This document shows positions 36,620 through 51,430 of a DNA stretch of 64,000 bases, one piece after another. The notes beneath the pieces were generated by a model. The model was not told the origin of the DNA, made no database searches, and was given only the letters and a program-made list of their open reading frames with translations. The stretch is taken from NCBI RefSeq assembly GCF_029873635.1, contig NC_080426.1, forward strand, positions 56,124,093 through 56,188,092, in the 5' to 3' direction. The translations under genes and the position numbers were made by a program. Numbering within the stretch: the first letter of the stretch is position 1; each line of letters starts with the position of its first letter. Source of the DNA: Malania oleifera. Taxonomy: Eukaryota > Streptophyta > Magnoliopsida > Santalales > Ximeniaceae.

Positions 36620-38665
36620 TCTACCAGTGTCTGGTGTGTAGATACGAGAGCTAATAATCATATTTACAAATCTTTGTAGGGGTTCTAGAAAACTCGCTAG
36701 CTAAGTGATGGGAGATTTACATATTTCTGGGAGATGGTACGAGAGTGTCAGTAGTTGCAGTGGGAGATATTCACATTTATTTTGGTAGAGATAGACTTTT
36801 AATATTGAAAGACTCTCTTCGTGTACCTTCCATTAGAAGGAATTTGATCTTAGTTTCCAAGTTGGTTGATCACATATATTCCTTTTATTTTAATAACTTA
36901 GTTGTTATTAAGTTAAATAAACGTTTTATCTATTCTAGTACATTGGTGGATGGTCTTTATATTATTAATCATATTTCTTCTACGGTGCAACTAAATGAAT
37001 TGAATAACATTGATAAACTACCATGTAAGAGAAAGAAACCTTCTGAATTGAACCAAACTTATTTTTGACACTTACGCCTAGGTTATATTAATATGAGATG
37101 AATTTCAAGGTTGGTTCAGAATGGACCATTAGGTTCATTAGAAGTGGAGGCATTACCAGTCTATGAATCTTGATTAGAAGGTAAAATAACCAAGTGACCC
37201 TTTTAGACCAAGGGCTATAAAGCGAAAGAGGCATTAGAATTGGTTCACTCTGATTTTTTTGGCCCCATGAATATCTAGGCTAGAGGTGGATTTGAGTATT
37301 TCATTACTCTCATTGATGATTACTTAAGGTATGGTTATATTTATTTGATGCACAGTAACTCTGAATGCTTTGAGAAATTCAAGATATTTAAGGCAGAAAC
37401 GGAGAAGCGTCAGGGTAAATGTATCAAGACACTACGATCTGATCGTGGTGGCGAGTACCTCTTTGGGGAATTTGTGAATTACTTATCAGAGGAGGGAATT
37501 GAATCCCACTTGTATGCACTTGGTATGCCACAACAAAATGGTGTAGCAGAAAGAAGGAATAAGACTCTTATGGACATGGTTTGATCTATAATAAGTTATT
37601 CAGATTTGCCTAATTCGTTTTGGGGGCACACACTAGAAACAATAGCTTATATTATGAACGTGGTCCCATCTAAGTTAGTACCTACTACACCCACATAATT
37701 GTGGACTTGGAGCAAACCTAGTCTGCGACATGTTCAGATATGAGGTAGTCTAGCACACGTGCTAAAAGGGAAAATAGATACGTTGGAATAAAAGATGGAT
37801 GCCTGTTTATTTGTTGGCTACCCTAGAGGAACGAACAGTGGTTTATTTTATTGTCCTAAGGATCAAAAGGTCATTGTTAGCACCAAATCTCGATTCTTAG
37901 AAGAGGACTATGTAATGAGCAATAAACCCAGAAGTAGGATTGTTCTAGAAGAGTTGAGAGGAGATATACTAGCTATACCAATAGTGCAAGAAGAACCACC
38001 ACAAGACAAAGTTATTGACATCCCATTGCCTCGTCGTAGTGGGAGGAATGTTGTAACTCGAGCTGAGCCTAACCCATCATGTGAAGCTACCATTAATACA
38101 CCAGTTGTACAACTAGGGCAAAATGATGGTGCATAAGGATGAGGATCAACATAGTAAAACGTGCCTCGTCATAGTGGGAAGGTTGTATAGTATATGTTCT
38201 TGGGAGAGTCTTATGATAGGATACCTGATGAACTGGATACCAAACCTGGCAACTACCGTGAAGCACTTCAAGATAAAATGCAGAACTCTAGAAAAAGGTT
38301 ATGAAATCAGAGATGGAGTCCATATACTCTAATCAAGTCTGGGATCTTGTAGAGCCACCCGAAGGGATAAAATCTATCGAATGCAAGTGGAACTATAAGA
38401 AGAAGAGAGAAGCAGAAGGGAGGGTGGAAACTTTCAAGCCTAGGCTTGTTGCGAAAGAGTTTACTCAGAAAGAGGGAATTGACTATGAGGAAACTTTCTC
38501 GCATGTAGCCATGCTAAAGTCTATCCGGATTCTCTTATCCATTGTAGCTCATTTTGATTATAAAATTTGGCATATGGATATCAAGACAACTTTCCTTAAT
38601 GGAAGTCTTGATGAGTGAATCTATATGGTGCAAGTAGATGGTTTTGCAGCAATAGGCCAACAACA
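36620..38665 (+). pseudogene. Pol of copia E, first part (protease, integrase, RT start)
   Basis: The protease site near 36634 reads WCVDTRANNHI, where the usual DTG/DSG glycine is arginine. Pre-integrase LRLGYINMR lies near 37074. In the integrase core, LIDDYLRYGYIYLM is near 37312, SDRGGEYLFGEFVNYLSEEG near 37437 and QQNGVAERRNKTLMDMV near 37533, so the D-D-E residues are present. 37795-38136 holds the C-terminal integrase region (ACLFVGYPRGTNSGLFYCPK). RT starts near 38301 and reaches MDIKTTFLNGSLDE at 38618 before a stop. The frame then continues to GQQH at the junction with gypsy A. Many stops and shifts. Confidence 0.87.
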
Positions 38666-39825
38666 CTTGTAGTAACTCGGGAAAAAAAATTTAATTAATT
38701 AATTAGTTAATTCTTAATTAAATTAAATTAATTAAATGAGTAGAATGATAAATATATATGTATGTATAATACTAATATAATGTTATTATTATTAAGTTAT
38801 AAAGGTATATAGGAAACTTTCTCAAGAAGCTTTTCTTCCTAAGAATTCAATCAAATTCAATTCAACCTCCAGCGCCTCTCTGTACTCTCTCTCACGTTAC
38901 TTTCTCTCTCCTCTATTTCATCGGCCAAACGGATGCTAATCGAAAAACGGAAGATACCACTGGATTCATTCTTTACCATCGACATTTTAGCCGGAGTGGA
39001 TTTGTCGTAGGAGCAAAGTAGGCACCACTCCTGGGGAAAGGTAACCTTCCTCTCTCTCCTCAATTTCTCCTTAAATCTTTTGCCAAATTGACTATCAGAA
39101 ACTATCACGATGATCTAAGAGTGTTTCTCTACAAGTCTAGTGGAGTAAATTTTTGAATTGGGCTTTTCAAGCACCACTCCAAGGCTAAGGTAAGGTTTAG
39201 GGAATTAAGCAAATTTGCTGTTTTTGGAAATTTAATTATTTATTTTGAGTTTATAGGCTTAGGAAATGTTAAAATAGTTATTGGGAATTTTGTGAGCCTA
39301 GGAATATTAAGGAAATTATAATTTTGGGGTTGAGTTGATTTTATTAGGGATAATGTGATTTCAAGGTTTGGAGTTTTGAACGCTCTGGGTCTGGGTTGGA
39401 ATATTTACCAAACTTTTCAGGATTCAGGTAAGGGGAATAAATTATGACATAATTTTCTAAAATGACTAGTTGAATGAATATGTGAAAAGGGGAATAAGAA
39501 CTTTTACCTATGAATATTATAATATGAATATCAGAGAAAATTTGTGTGGCATATGAGTTGTTTAAGAAATGTGTTTGAAATTGAGTGTGTGTTTTGCACT
39601 AAGACTAATAAGCCTATGAGGTATATATATTTATTGAAAGGATTTATGCAGAAATGGAAATAACGGAAACTAGTTATGTTTTATATACTAAACTGGGATA
39701 ATATGAGTATGGTTTTATTGAAAAACATTGAAAAGTGATATGTACTGAAGAGTACCTTTTGAGAAATGATGAAATATGAAATATAGAAATGCTTTACTGA
39801 TAAATGTTGAATAACATTTAATAGG

Positions 39826-39869
<44 letters not shown>

Positions 39870-40204
39870 ATAAGATGAAATGTGTATTGAAATGATGAAA
39901 ATATCATTGATATGATGAGATGAATTGCGAAAGCTGAAAATGAAAATATCACAATGTGAAATCAGCAATGTAAATCTAGAAATGTAAATATTGAGATGGG
40001 AATACTAAATTATGAAACTAAAATGTGAACATTGCAATGTGAATAATGCAATGTGAATGATGAATGGTAATCGTGAATACTGCAATGAAAATGTTGAAAT
40101 GTAAATACTAGAATTGTGAATATAGAAATGTGGAAATTGCAATGTGAATATTGCAATTGTGAATAGTGGAATGTGAATTAGAAATGTGAAATGATGAAAT
40201 GTGG

Positions 40205-40650
40205 ACAGAAATAACCTCGACCATGGGGTGAAGTGTGGCGTAGTGAATATTTTCAGGGGGGTGTAACCTTGACCATGGGGTGAAGCATGGCATAGTGAAT
40301 ATTTTCAGGGGGGGCGTAACCTCGACCATGGGGTGAAGCATGGCGTAGAGAATATTTTTAGGGGACCATAACCTCGACCATGGGGAGAAGCATGGCGTAT
40401 AGAATATACACAGGCAGTATAACCTCGACCATGGTGAGAAGCATGGTGTAGAGAATATTTTGGCGTAGAGAATATTTTTAGGTGAGCATAACCTTGACCA
40501 TGAGGAGAAGTATGGCGTATAGAATATTTTCAGGGTAGTATAACCTTGACGATGACGTGAAGCATGGCGTGATAAATATCTTCAGAGTAGCATAACCTCG
40601 ACCATGGGGTGAAGCATGGTGTAGAAAGAATATTCTCAGGGCAGTGTGCT
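40205..40650 (+). repeat. 52-bp tandem array in LTR A
   Basis: About eight units with TAACCTCGACCATGGGGTGA and AGCATGGCGTAGAGAATATT at 52-53 bp spacing (starts 40212, 40264, 40317, 40369 and so on). The 3' LTR copy is at 49528-49995 with about nine units. Confidence 0.9.
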
Positions 40651-41270
40651 AGATGATGAAATGAATTTGAAAGTGAAAAGAAAGTGCGTGAGTTTAATAA
40701 CATAGATAAAAAAGGCGATATAAAACTCTCCGCATGAGGGCTTACTGAGTAAGGAGAGTGCCCTAATAAGTATCAGTTGTAACCGTACCCGAGTTAATCA
40801 AACGGGGTTACAAACGATATCAGAGCATAGGGGAGCTGCATGTATGAGAGTGTAATCTCCCCTATCCTCTAGGACTTTCACTAATAAATATGGGTTACAT
40901 GTGAATGAGAGGAAATATGGGAATAAAGCTTATAAAAGCTTTTGTTTTATATCTATATGATTATGAGAATGATTGGTGTATTTTCTTAGATGATATTATC
41001 ACTGAAATGTATATATATGTTATGATATAATGAAACTCATACTGCCACACACCGTAAATAATTTATTCTATCTTACTGAGATGTGTCTGACCCAAATATC
41101 TAAATATTTTAGGGAACCGTGATAAGCCTAGAGATGAAGCTTGGAGATAGCGAGGAGCTAAAACCATGAGTAGGCAGGGTGAGTTTTTTGAGTTAGGGAT
41201 GGAGGATTCCCCTAGAGTTTTGATTGATTTTGGGAATGTGTTAGATATATATGTGTGTATGGATGTTTAG

Positions 41271-43261
41271 TGTAATGACCTGATTTTTCATATCATTTTT
41301 TTCCTTATAAATATATATTGTGGAATTTCACTGCCCTGATACCCTTTATTATAAATCATACCACCATCATCATGGTCTAGATAAGACCCGTGGAACCTGA
41401 GACACAATAAACTACCTAAATAGCGAAAAGCAAAATACATTCAACCATATCGATATATACAATACCAGAGTGTTAGAATATTTTCCAAAGTATGTAAACA
41501 CAACCATTCCCAAAATACCCTCATCTGGACCTAGGGACTATTCAAAAATGACTTCCCAAAATACTCACCCTATAGACAGGGCAGTACTGTAGTTCCCTCT
41601 GTCTGCGAGCCTGATCTGTTTGCTTAGGTGGATCACCTGAAAAATGTGAAATCATTGGGATGAGACAATGCTCACTAAGATGAAATATGCTATTACTGGT
41701 GTGTGGCAGGTGAGTTTACATATTTGTAAACAAATGATTCAGAAATACCATAAATAGCTGAGTTTGAGAAAACATGTATAAACAATGTGCAGTATAGCTC
41801 ATACCTATGTTATTTAACATAAACTATTTTTCTGAATTTTCTATTCATAATACTTTTAATATTCATAGGTATGTTTACAGTTTCTGTAAATATGAATATA
41901 TATAATAACTAAGAAACTTTCCCTGGATGGATAACTGAAAGTCATGATTTAACCCCTTATGACAGGGTTGTGCGGCCCGAAGGCGGGACCTATCCTGCCT
42001 GGCCGACAAGGATAAGTCAACTAAACTCTGAAAGTCAGATCGGCCTCCTCAACCATTACTGACGGGGAGCTTGTCCACAACTTAGGCACAATTGACTGCT
42101 AAATATCCACATACTATTTGAGTTATGTGGTTGCACTCTAAACTGAAAATAGCTACGGTACCGTACTCTGTTGACTAAATCTGATCCATCAGGATCTAAT
42201 ACTATATACATATGTAACTGATATATCTATAATACTGTTTTACCATGATTTTGAAATAACCATAACACTATAAAACTGATCTGAATAAATTTAAAAATCT
42301 AAATGACTGACTGAATATTTAATATCTGTATAACTGAATATCTGAGTATCTGGGTGTTATGATTCTGAAATCATGATATTCTAAAATTGCTGAAAATACA
42401 TGTTTCTGTACATATACTGTAAATTATGTTTCTAAATATATTGTATAATTTTTTTCTGTATATGTACTGAAAATTCATCATTCTATAAAAAATATATATC
42501 CCATGATATTTTCTGCTAATATACTGTAAAATATGGTATTTGTAGCTGCATAAATACGGTGCTAATTTACTATAAGCTCATGCCACACGATTTAAATAAA
42601 TAAATTCACATACTCTAAAATCTGTATTTTCTACTATACAAATATTTTATAATCTCAATAATAATAATCTGGTAAAACATGTAATTTCTGCTGATAATCA
42701 TACTTAAATTCTTAGCATAGCATATTTCCCTTACCTGACTGTCTGAACACTAGTTGCTATTTATAGTCTCACACGTGCGGTATTTATAATTTCAACATCT
42801 TGAGATAATACACATATAATTTTCCAGTCAAACAACTGAATTCACCTAAATAATTATCGCATACATATTTCCCCAAATCCACATATGCAAAATCCCTAAA
42901 CTATAATCCATATATCATTTTACCTGGGTTCCTGAAATACCACCCACTAGGGTCTTCAACCCTTGTCTGCAGGGTCCCAAAACACTCTATTCCTAAAAAT
43001 ATAATACCTTGATTTTGCTTCACAAAACTTCAGTATATTCACATATAATACAGAATATGGCCTCAAATGAACTGGGAAATATTGAAAATACTCAAATAAT
43101 CTACTTACCCTGGTTTTAGGATGGTTCCCAAACTTCTCAAATCAACATTTCGCTCTAGCTATGTTGTAGAGAATCTCCTTAGGATCATCGTGGTAGGTTC
43201 TGATCATCGAACGGGGGAGAATCAGAGTTGAATTTCTAGAGAGAGGGTAAGGGAGTCGAAG

Positions 43262-43304
<43 letters not shown>

Positions 43305-43589
43305 GGGTTTTGCATGAAATTTGCTTGCAAAAATCAGATTTAAGCCTATTTATACACTAGCCTTTGTCGACAAGACATGTTACTTCGTTGATGAGGCCAA
43401 GCAGAGAGTTCGTTGACGAATACTTATTCATTGTCAACGAATTTCAGGCCTTGCAAACAGTTCTCTTAGTAATATTTCGTCGACGAGACATGTGTCCTCG
43501 TCAACGAGGTCTTACTGTGACCCCCTTTAAAATTTTCCTTTTCCCCCCTTTTTTATTATTTAAATACTATAATTCTTCAAATCTTTGCA
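41271..43589 (-). mobile_element. Solo LTR, family B, second copy
   Basis: 2319 bp. The minus strand starts TGCAAAGATTTGAAG at 43589 and ends GGTCATTACA at 41271, parallel to the copy at 2025-24717. Flanks are TTTAG (41266-41270) and TTTGG (43590-43594), one mismatch. In sense: GTCGAC-type cluster (43511-43363), TATAAAT (43354-43348), (CT)n (43300-43267), GGTCCCGCC segment near 41985, a CCACACACCAG box near 41700 and the TGTCTCATCCC box near 41660. The CCCGTACG minisatellite is absent. No coding domain. Confidence 0.87.
43348..43511 (-). promoter_or_regulatory. GTCGAC-type cluster and TATA box of LTR B2
   Basis: Motifs at 43363 (TTTGTCGACAAG), 43383, 43409, 43427, 43476 (TTTCGTCGACGAG) and 43497 end about 10 bp upstream, in sense, of TATAAAT. 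Confidence 0.7.
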
Positions 43590-43804
43590 TTTGGTACTCT
43601 TTTTATTGGTATTCTGGATGATTTGTATATATTGATTTCCGCTGATAGGGTTGTTTATTTAAATTTGACTAATTACCTGGTATCCCACTTCAGGTCGGGT
43701 TGGGATATGTTTAAATGGTATTAGGTTCTGACGCGGCCGATGCATGATTTGAATATTTATTATTTAATGGAAAAAAATAGTATGAAAATCGGGGCATCAC
43801 AGTT

Positions 43805-43816
43805 TGGTATCAGAGC
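43805..43816 (+). other. Primer binding site of gypsy A
   Basis: TGGTATCAGAGC, complementary to the 3' end of initiator methionine tRNA, lies three bases after the 5' LTR. Confidence 0.85.
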
Positions 43817-44206
43817 CTAGGTTGCTAGGTTTTGTAGACTTTAGTAAATAGCGGAATATAATACTAGAGTATAGGAATGGATTTTGATCAGAATAATGGA
43901 TGGATAGATTGAGATATGAGTTAGTTATTGTTAGAGGATGAGATTGGAAATTTAGGGTTCTATCCTACAACACGGAGATGGGAGTTGCGCGGTTGTTTCT
44001 GTGATTTTCCTAGGGTGGCGATTTTAGGAAAACTATTGATACTATCATCAGTTCTTGTTTCTGAGTGGTAGGACTAGATTCTAAATTGGGATTGAAAATA
44101 TTGGGGATGGATGATTGTAGATAAATATTTTATGAGTTTGGTTTGTTGATAGTGTTAGTGATGTTGAGATGATAAAATTCTAAGACTGTTTTATACCATT
44201 ATCAGA

Positions 44207-45130
44207 ATGGACCTAGGGAGTAGTAGTGCACAAGCTGGAGGTGATGATGCAGGTCTTTCTAGTACGTATGGAGGAGACCTTGATGCAGTATTACGTAGTG
44301 TCACCCAAAAAATGATGGCAGAGATGGGTACGAGTTTAGGGGAGCGGAGCTGCACGATTGAGCAGTTCACGCGTATGAGACCCCCATCGTTCTCTAGGGG
44401 GGCTGACCCATTGGTAGCTGAAAATTGAGTTTAGAATATGGAGGATATGTTAGCATTCTATCGTTTACAGATGAGCAAAAGGTGTTGTTTGCAACATTTA
44501 AGTTCACTAGGGAAGCTAAACACTGGTATAGATCAGCAAGACTACTAGAGGAGTAGAGATCTAACCTGGTAGCGGTGACATGGATCCATTTCAGGGAGAT
44601 TTTTTATCAAGAGAAACTTCCCGACTACTGTTAGAAGTGTGAAAGCAGCAGAGTTCTTGCACTTGATGTAGAGGCCGATGACTGTACAATAGTATGCAAC
44701 TAGATTTATTGAGTTGTCCCGATTTGCCCCAAATTTCGTGTCGGATGAGGAGATTAAGGTGAGGAAGTTCGATGATGGCCTTAGACAGAGCTTGTTTGAG
44801 CAGGTTGTATGCTTCTGAGCTTAGATTTTTGCAGAGGTAGTGGATAGAGCTGCAGTGATTGAGGGTGGCCTTTAGAGAGGCATAGTAGCGTCGAGCTAGG
44901 GAAAGAGGCATGTGCCTCTAGATTTTAAGGTAGGGTCTAGTAGAGAACCTTGGAGGAGATAGGATTATAGAGGAGGATGAAGACAAAGAGGAGGAGATTG
45001 GGCAATACAGGGCAGATAGATGCCCCTCTTTGTCCCATACGCTACAAGAGACACCAAGGGGATTGTCAGGACAGGGAGATTGTTTGTTACTGATGCCATC
45101 ATCCTGGGCATATGGTGAGAGATTGCCAAG
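44207..45130 (+). pseudogene. Gag of gypsy A
   Basis: Starts MDLGSSSAQAGGDDAG at 44207 and reads TIEQFTRMRPPSFSRGADPL before a stop at 44426. Later pieces in other frames correspond to the gag core (FTRFIELSRFAP-like near 44700). A zinc knuckle near 45086-45127 reads C-Y-stop-C-HHPG-H-MVRD-C, a C-C-H-C knuckle broken by a stop. Not functional. Confidence 0.75.
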
Positions 45131-45189
45131 CACCGCCAGTTGTTGTGCATGTTCCTACACCATGCCGAGGAGGTCGCCAGGCACCTTGA

Positions 45190-45612
45190 AGCGGACAACA
45201 GAGGAATACTGCCCCGGTACGAGTTTATGCATTGACATTGGGGGATGCTAAGGCAGCCAGAAATGTGGTGACAGGTACTGTTTCAATATTGTCATATACA
45301 ACTACTACTATGTTTGATTCAGGAGTGACTCATTCTTTTATCTCCCAAGAGTTTATTAGATTTTGTGGGTTAGAAGCACAGCAATTGGATGTCAGTTTGT
45401 TAGTGGCTACGCTGACAGGGGCTATAGGGATATGTGAGAGGATACGCAGGAACTGTCCAATTTGTATTCAAGAGAGGTTTTTACCAACTAACCTAGTGGT
45501 TTTAGAGATGCATGGGTTTGAGGTAATTCTGGGGATGGACTGGTTAACTGCCCACTATGCCAGTATTGACTGCAATCAGAGAGAGGTAGTGTTCAGATCT
45601 CTAGGAGAATAG
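45190..45612 (+). pseudogene. Protease of gypsy A
   Basis: The retropepsin active site TMFDSGVTHSFIS (about 45310) keeps D-S-G. The hydrophobic GFEVILGMDWLTAHYASIDC (about 45508) is the usual flap/dimer region. The frame stops at 45610 just before RT. This is the best-preserved part of the element. Confidence 0.82.
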
Positions 45613-45797
45613 AAGTATAGATTCATGGGGTCATGTGTGCCCACCCCACCACAGTTGTTATTCGCCATTCAGGCGAGGCGGTTATTGTTAGAGGGTTATC
45701 AAGGATATGTGGTCTGTGCGAAGGAGATATCAGAAAGGGAGTTGAGGTTGGAAGATATCCCGGTAGTGAGAAATTTTCCTAATGTTTTTTCGAGGAG

Positions 45798-47060
45798 TTG
45801 TCGGGATTACCTCCTGATCGAGAGAAGGAGTTTTCTATTGACTTAGTTTTGGGGACAGTGTCGAGTTCAAAAGCGCCATACAGAATGACACCAGTAGAAC
45901 TAAAAAAGCTGAAGGAACAGTTGCAGGAACTATTAGATAAAGGGTTTATTCGACCTAGCGTGTCACCCTGGGGAGTGCCGGTATTGTTTGTGAGAAAGAA
46001 GGATGGGTCGATGAGAATGTGCATCAACTACAGAGAAATTAATAAAGTGACTATTAATAATAAGCACCCGCTTCCTCGCATTGATGATTTATTTGACCAA
46101 CTACAGGGGACACATATTTTCTCAAAGATAGATCTACGGTCTGTGTATCATCAGGTGAAAGTTATAGCAGAGGATGTTCCAAAGACAACATTCAGGACTC
46201 GGTATGGGCATTATGAATTCTTGGTTATGCCGTTTGTACTGACAAATGCTCCTGTAGTGTTTATGGATATGATGAACATGGCCTTTCACCAGTATTTAGA
46301 TCATTTTGTGGTGGTGTTTATCAACGACATATTGGTGTATTCAATAGCCTAGAGGAGCACGAGGAACATTTGAGGATAGTGCTCCAGGTGCTGAGAGAAA
46401 GAAAACTGTATGCAAAACTCAAGAAATGCAAGTTCTAGCTGAAGTAGATTACCATCCTTGGACACGTAGTATCCAAGGGTCGTATTTTAGTAGATTCGAG
46501 CAAGATTGAGGTGGTAGCAAATTAGGTGCAATCGAAGAATATGCAGGAAATCAGAAGTTTCCTGAGATTGACTGGGTACTACCATAGGTTTGTTGAGGGT
46601 TTTTCTAAATTGTCGGGTCCGTTGACTAAATTAACCAGGAAATGTGTGAAATTTGAGTGGACCGATGAATGTGAGCGGAGTTTTCAGGAGTTGAAGTAAT
46701 GGCTTATCACTGCACCGGTATTTTTACAATGATGCATCACATAAAGGGCTCGACTGTGTTCTGATGTAGTAGGGGAGAGTTATAGCATATGCCTCACAAC
46801 AGTTGAAAGAATATGAGAATAATTGCCCTACCCATGATTTGGAGTTAGCAGCAGTAGTATATGTGTTGAAAATTTGGAGACATTATTTGTATGGGGGTAG
46901 GTGTGAGAGTTTCATAGATCATAAGAACTTGAAGTACTTCTTCACACAGAAAGAATTAAATATGAGGTAGAGGAGATGGTTAGAGTTGATTAAAGATTAT
47001 GACTGCACCATCATTTACCACCCAAAAAAAGCTAAGTGACAGCTGATGCTTTGAACCGAA
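45798..47060 (+). pseudogene. RT and RNase H of gypsy A, catalytic change
   Basis: RT is open from 45798 to 46352: [75 protein letters not shown]. The catalytic strand reads FINDILVYS (about 46317), where the family has FIDD; one metal-binding aspartate is asparagine. A stop follows. RNase H remnants are YNDASHKGL (about 46727), [14 protein letters not shown] and [17 protein letters not shown] (about 46912), with stops. The enzyme cannot be active as written. Confidence 0.85.
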
Positions 47061-47882
47061 AATCAGTGAGTTCAGCAATATCTGCAGTGGTGACTCAACG
47101 TCTAATTCAAATGGATTAGAAAGGCTGGGTGTGGGATTGGTAAAAGGGAATCACCATACACTTATTGCCAATTTGGTGCTTCAGCCGACTTTACTAGATA
47201 AAATTAAGATTGCTCAGATGTAAGATACATAATTGGTATAGGTTAGGGATTAAATGCAAAGTGGACATGGGGGTGATTCTAATATCTTAGATGGTGGAGC
47301 GTTGAGATTCCATACCAGACTATGTATATTTGCTGATGCTGAGATTAGAAGAACCATCCCAATGTGACCAGATTTGCTTCTTTGCAAAGAGATTGTTTAA
47401 GTCATTCAGTCTACATTATGATAATTCTCTACAAAATGAAGATCAGATGAATTAGTTGCCAAGAAGTTTACCCAAGCATGCATTGTAGATTATTTTTCGG
47501 CTTCCTCTCCTATTGCTTAACTATGTTCTGTTAATCCATTCATGTTAATCTTGTTGGCAGTTAATTTCGATTGGGGCTTTTTGATGGAATTTTATGCTAG
47601 GAGCTTTTAAAGGAGAATCCAAAACATATAGTCTGTTGAGAGATAAAGGTTAAGTCCATGATAGATTTTGGGAAATTGAAAATGAGAATTAGAGTTGTTG
47701 GGTGTTGATGTTGTAGCATGGTGTATTAGAGAAGGATGGCCAATCCATTTGATCATGTTAATTACTAGTTTTAAAAAGGGTTGTTTGCGAGTTTAACTTA
47801 AAATTATTGGGTTAATGAAGGATTTTATTTGAAGAGATAAATAGCAAATTTTGAGGATAAAATTTATATAAGGAGGGGAGAA
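47061..47882 (+). other. Internal tail of gypsy A without integrase
   Basis: No HHCC or D-D-E integrase motif. AT-rich, many stops; it ends with the purine tract at 47870-47882. The integrase region (normally over 1 kb) was deleted. Confidence 0.65.
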
Positions 47883-50920
<3,038 letters not shown>

Positions 50921-50976
50921 CAACATATGTCGTTCAAGATTAAAAAGCTCATTTATGGACTTAAAGCAAGCATCTA
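50921..50976 (+). pseudogene. Copia E RT fragment between two insertions
   Basis: Reads QHMSFKIKKLIYGLKASI, the RT stretch that follows GQQH at 38665. One side borders the 3' LTR of gypsy A, the other solo LTR F. The usual KQAS has lost the Q. Confidence 0.85.
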
Positions 50977-51359
50977 TGTAGAGACCCAAAAACTAGTAAT
51001 AATAAAAAATAATAAAGAAAAGAGGAAATTTGGTTTGGCACAGGCAAAATTGTCAACATTTTTGGATGAGCTTAGAAAATCGTCGACGATTTTGAGTTAC
51101 CGCGACCAGGTAAGGGTAAAACAGGGAAAATGAGTTTGGTTAGAAACCAAACTGTTGATGGTTTCTGGAAAATCATTGACGGTTTTGTCCAGGTACAACA
51201 ATCTATAAATAGTCATAAGCACCAGGTAAGGGTAAAACAGGGAAAATGAGTTTGGTTAGGAACCAAACTGTTGATGGTTTCGGGAAAATCATTGACGGTT
51301 TCGTCCGGGTACAACAATCTATAAATAGCCATAAGCTCATTTTTCTTTGGAATTTTAGA

Positions 51360-51430
<71 letters not shown>

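Larger units (their letters stand above)
38668..43801 (+). mobile_element. 5' LTR of gypsy A, interrupted by solo LTR B2
   Basis: 38668-41270 and 43590-43801 together match the 3' LTR at 47883-50922. It has the AATTAATT start, TTATAAAGG (TATA-like) at about 38795, (TG)n at 39832-39864, short GTGAATATTGCAATG repeats (39960-40190), a 52-bp array, and a TGTCTGACCC box at 41085. The break lies inside ATGTTTAG/TACTTT. Confidence 0.87.
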
